Below are positions 60,001 through 64,000 of a DNA stretch of 64,000 bases, piece after piece. Origin of the DNA: Novosphingobium sp. PhB57 (GTDB lineage Bacteria > Pseudomonadota > Alphaproteobacteria > Sphingomonadales > Sphingomonadaceae); assembly GCF_004342985.1 (NCBI RefSeq), contig NZ_SMBO01000005.1, forward strand, positions 434,001 through 498,000, written 5' to 3'. The first letter of the stretch is position 1. Each line of letters opens with the position of its first letter. A program made the translations under genes and the position numbers. The notes below the pieces were generated by a model, which did no database searches, was not told the origin of the DNA, and saw only the letters and a program-made list of their open reading frames with translations.

Positions 60001-63000
60001 TCAAGGCGCTGGCGGTGGGCGATGCCGTGCTGACCGTCTTCGCGCAGGACGGCACCGTCATGGGCGAACGCAACGTCCGCATCGGCGGCGCGGGCTTTAC
60101 CGGCCAGGCCGCGGGCTACCGCCCTGGTGAGAAAGTCGTGGCGGTGGACGTGCAGTTCGCGGCCGTCTCCAGCTCCACGCTCAAGGCGCTGGGCTTCAGC
60201 TTCGCCAAGCTGGCCGGAGACCTTCAGGGCGCCGTGATCTCGCCCAGCGGGGTCAACAGCTACAGCAACGACCGGACCGGGCTGTCGATCGACGCTTCGG
60301 TGCCGATCCAGAGCGCCTTCAACCTGTTCCTTTCAGCCCGCAACCACGGGATCGGCGCCGTGCTGAGCGCGCTCTCGTCCAACGGGCTGTCCCAGCTCCT
60401 GGCGCAGCCCACCCTGCTGGTGCGTTCCGGCGAGCAGGCCAGCTTCCTGGCCGGCGGCGAGTTTCCGGTGCCGGTGCCGCAGAACAGCGGCGGCAACGGC
60501 AATACCCTGTCGATCGAGTACAAGGAATTCGGCGTGCGCCTGACGGTGACGCCTTATGTGCTCTCCTCCGATCACATCGTGCTGAAACTGGCGCCCGAAG
60601 TGAGCGAACTGGACTACAGCAACGGCGTGCAGCTTCAGGGCTACGTGGTGCCCGGCATCCGCCGCCGCTCCGCGGAAACCACCGTGGAACTGGGCAGCGG
60701 CCAGAGCTTCGTGATCGCCGGACTCAACTATACCAACAGCGCGATCACCAAGGACAAAGTGCCGTTCCTGGGCGACCTGCCGGTGCTGGGCGCCTTCTTC
60801 AAGCGGCAGCAGACCCAGAAGGAACGGCAGGAGCTGATCATCGTGGCGACGCCGCGACTGGTCGAGCCCGGCACTGCGCCGGTGGCGCTGCCCTCGGCGC
60901 CCGGCAATCCCGATCCCAGCCTCGGCCAGATGATCGTCGGCAACGACGGCGTCGAGCAGTCCGTGAAAACCTTCGGCGTCGTGAGGCCCTGACATGCCCA
61001 AGATCCACCTCCTCTCCGTAGACCGCACGCTGGCCCAACGCCTGACGGACGCCATGGGCGAGCATGTCGCCGTCGAAATGGTGCAATCGCTGGAGCACAG
61101 CGATCTCGATGGCCCCGGCATCGTCGTGATCGACCATGCCTCGGTTCCGGCGGAGCGCTCGCTCTCGTCCTCGATCGGGGAAGTGGCGCAGATGGCACCG
61201 GGCCGCGCGGTGGTGGTCGCCACCGAGGACATGTACGCCGGGCAAGTGCTGCAGGCGATCCGCGCCGGCGCGGCGGACGTGCTGCCGCGCGCGGCGGCGG
61301 GCGCCGAAATATCCGAAATCCTGACGCGGGTGATGAACACCGCGCTCACCACGCAGGGCCGGCTGGGCCGCCTGACCATCGTGCTCGGCAACGACCGCGA
61401 GGCGCTGCCGATGCTGGCGACCGACATGGCGCTGGCCTGCAGCCTGGCCCAGATGCCGACGCTGCTGGTGGACTTCACCTTGCCCACCAGCACGGCCGAG
61501 GCCTATCTCGACCTCAAGGTGGACTACGGCGTGGCCTCTGCCGTCGCCGATCTCGACCGCATGGACACCAGCCTGCTTTCGGACGCCCTGGCGCGGCACG
61601 AGGCCAGCGGTCTGTCCCTGCTGACGTTCGACGGCGGCACCGGCGCGGAGCCGGCCGGTGTCGGCCCCAACGACGTGGTCGGCCTGATCCAGCTGCTGCG
61701 CGCCAACTTCGCGCAAGTGGTGGTTTCGGCAGGCAGCCTGCGCCATGGCGGCCTGCTGCGCGAACTGGCCTCTCAGGCGCAGGCCATCGAGATCGTTTGC
61801 AGCCAGTCGATCCGCGAACTCGAAGCCTGCCGCCGCCTGCTCGACAAGATCGCGCTCGACACTGCCAGCGGCAATCGCATGCGCCTGCTGGTCTGGGACT
61901 ACGATCCGCGCATCCTGCTCGACGGCCGGCGCATGGCCGACGTGCTGGGTGTGGAGGCCGTGATGGGCGTGCCGACGGACCGGGTGCGCACCGCCAATGC
62001 CCTCAATGCCGGCCGCCCGCTGATCTACGACCGGGAGAGCGGCGCTTATGGCCAGGCCGTGCGCCGCGCCTGCAACATCGCCGCTCCGACGAAGTCCGGC
62101 GGCAGCATCGACCGCATGCGCCGGGCCATCCTGCGCTCCGTGGAGCGCAGCGCATGAGCCTCCTGACCACCGAGGAACTGCAGGAGGGCCTGGCCGCGGG
62201 TCGCCGCAAGTCCGCGGTGGCGCAGCCTTCGGCCCAGCGCATGAGCGACAGCTACCAGGCGGTCAAGGCGATCACCTGCCAGCAGGTCATAGAACAGCTG
62301 GAGACCCAGGGGATCACCGCGGAATCGCTGGACCAGCGCACGCTCCGCCACGAGATCGAACAAGTCATCAACAGCCGCAGCCGCCGCGGCCAGCTTGCCC
62401 TCAACAGTGCCGAGCGCCTCCTGCTGATCGAGGACGTGGAGGACGAAGTGGTCGGCCTCGGCCCGCTGGCGCCTTTGCTGCGCGACGGTTCGATAGACGA
62501 CATCATCGTCAACGGCGCTCACGCCATCTACGCCGAGCGCGGCGGCCTGCTGCAGCGCGTGGAAACGCGCTTCCGCGACGATGCCCATCTCATGAACATC
62601 ATCCAGCGCATCGTCGGCCCCATCGGCCGCCGCGTGGACGAGGCGACGCCTTTCTGCGACGCCCGCCTCGCGGACGGATCGCGCGTCAACATCGTCATCC
62701 CGCCGATCGCGCTCGACGGCCCGCTGGTCTCGATCCGCAAGTTCCGCCTTCAGGCCCTGACGCTGGACGACTGCGTCGCTGGCGGCGTGATGAGCGGCCC
62801 GATGGCGACTTATCTCGCCGCCGCCGTGCGCTCGCGGCTCAACGTCCTGATCTGCGGCGGCACCGGGGCGGGCAAGTCCACCCTGCTCAACGTGCTGTCG
62901 GGCTGCATCAGCAACCACGAACGCCTCGTCACCATCGAGGACGCGGCCGAGCTGCAACTCTGCCAGGACCACGTCGTGCGGCTGGAAACCCGCCCGCCCA

Positions 63001-64000
63001 GCGTGGACGGCAGCCGTGAGGTGAGCGCGCGGGATCTCGTGCGCAACGCCCTGCGCATGCGGCCGGACCGGATCATCCTGGGCGAAGTGCGCGGCGTGGA
63101 GGCGGTGGAGATGCTCCAGGCCATGTCCACCGGCCACGACGGGTCGATGGCGACGCTTCACGGCAATTCCCCGCGCGATGCGCTGTCGCGGCTGGAAATG
63201 CTGCTCGGCTTCGCGGGGCAGCAGAACGACGTGCGCGCGGTGCGGCGTTTCGTGGCCAACAGCATCCATGTGATCGTCAACATCCAGCGCCTGGCCAGCG
63301 GCATGCGCTGCGTCACCTCGATCAGCGAAGTGACCGGCACCGAAGGCGACGCCTTCACCCTGAACGAGCTTTTCCGCTTCGAGGAGCAGCCGCCGATGTC
63401 GGGGGAGGGCACGTTCCAGACGCTCTCGCCGCGGCCTTATCATGCGGCGCGCCTCAAGGACTATCCGATGCCCGGGCTGGCGCAAGGCTCCACGGGTTCG
63501 GGCCTTGCCAGCGGCCGGGGAGCCTCGACCGCATGGTGAAGGGCGCCGCCTATCTGATCCTGGCCCTGCTGATCCTGGGCGGCGTGCTCTTCGCCCTCCT
63601 GGGTGAGCGGGCGCGCAGCCTGGCGGCCATCGACCGGCGGCTGGCCGGGCTGACCACGCCCGGCTCCGCGCCGGTGCGCTCCTCGGTGGCGATTTCGGTG
63701 CCGGAACGCATCGCGCCGCTGCTGGCGCAGGCCCAGCTGGAGATCACGGTGCAGACCGTGCGGCTGCTGGCGCTGGTCGGCCTGGGCCTGGTCTTCCTGG
63801 TGCTGGTGCTGGCCGGCCCGGCTTTCGCGCTGGGGGTACTGCTCGGGCTGCCGATGGCGGCGCTGTCCTGGCTGCGCGGCCGCGCCCGCAAGCGCGTGGA
63901 CGCCCTGACCGAGGCCCTGCCGCTCTATCTCGACGGCGTGCGCCAGCTCCAGGCCGTGGGCAACTCGCTCTCGCAGGCCCTGGCCCGCGCGCTGGCGGAT

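Overview
The window reads as a GC-rich alphaproteobacterial replicon, most likely a plasmid or chromid of a Novosphingobium/Sphingomonas-type sphingomonad. This is inferred from gene content and protein style, not from a database search. The core of a low-copy replicon lies at 37-42.5 kb. It comprises an RPA-family replication initiator, ParB and ParA, an iteron array, and three copies of a parS-like 16-bp palindrome. No rRNA, tRNA, CRISPR array or intact insertion sequence was seen.

Layout. 0-10 kb: the 3' part of an EgtD-type histidine methyltransferase, a two-component system, a GT4 glycosyltransferase, two DedA membrane proteins, a lipoprotein, and a B12-dependent ribonucleotide reductase. 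10-15 kb: a TetR regulator and a siderophore-interacting flavoprotein that share a candidate operator, three small DUF membrane proteins (DUF1622, DUF202, DUF4239), and an outer-membrane protein. 14.7-20 kb: a DUF2092 protein, a secreted histidine- and asparagine-rich protein and an outer-membrane transporter-like protein, divergent from a large arylsulfatase. 20-33.7 kb: a two-partner secretion operon. It encodes a 3,544-residue TpsA with 31 YDG-type repeats, its TpsB, and an Omp85-like barrel. 34-43.7 kb: a truncated tyrosine recombinase, an HTH protein, the replication/partition module and a diguanylate cyclase. 44-48 kb: an orphan TpsB-like protein, a 2OG-Fe(II) oxygenase and a second, orphan ParB-like protein. 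48.5-58.2 kb: two paralogous collagen-like lipoproteins separated by 17 perfect 12-bp repeats, a degenerate GGDEF-EAL protein, a PilZ-XRE fusion, a receiver/kinase pair and a kinase lacking its ATPase motifs. 58.8-64 kb: the start of a Tad (Flp) pilus operon, cpaB-cpaC-tadZ-tadA-tadB, running off the right edge.

How the genes may fit together. The right half combines surface structures (TpsA adhesin, orphan TpsB, collagen-like lipoproteins, Tad pilus) with cyclic-di-GMP-type signalling proteins: one apparently active GGDEF enzyme, one degenerate GGDEF-EAL, and a PilZ domain fused to a DNA-binding domain. A short TTTGCGT motif, often with an inverted partner, recurs in the intergenic regions before these surface genes and almost nowhere else in the window. 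I propose this as a candidate attachment regulon. It is an inference and the item I would test first.
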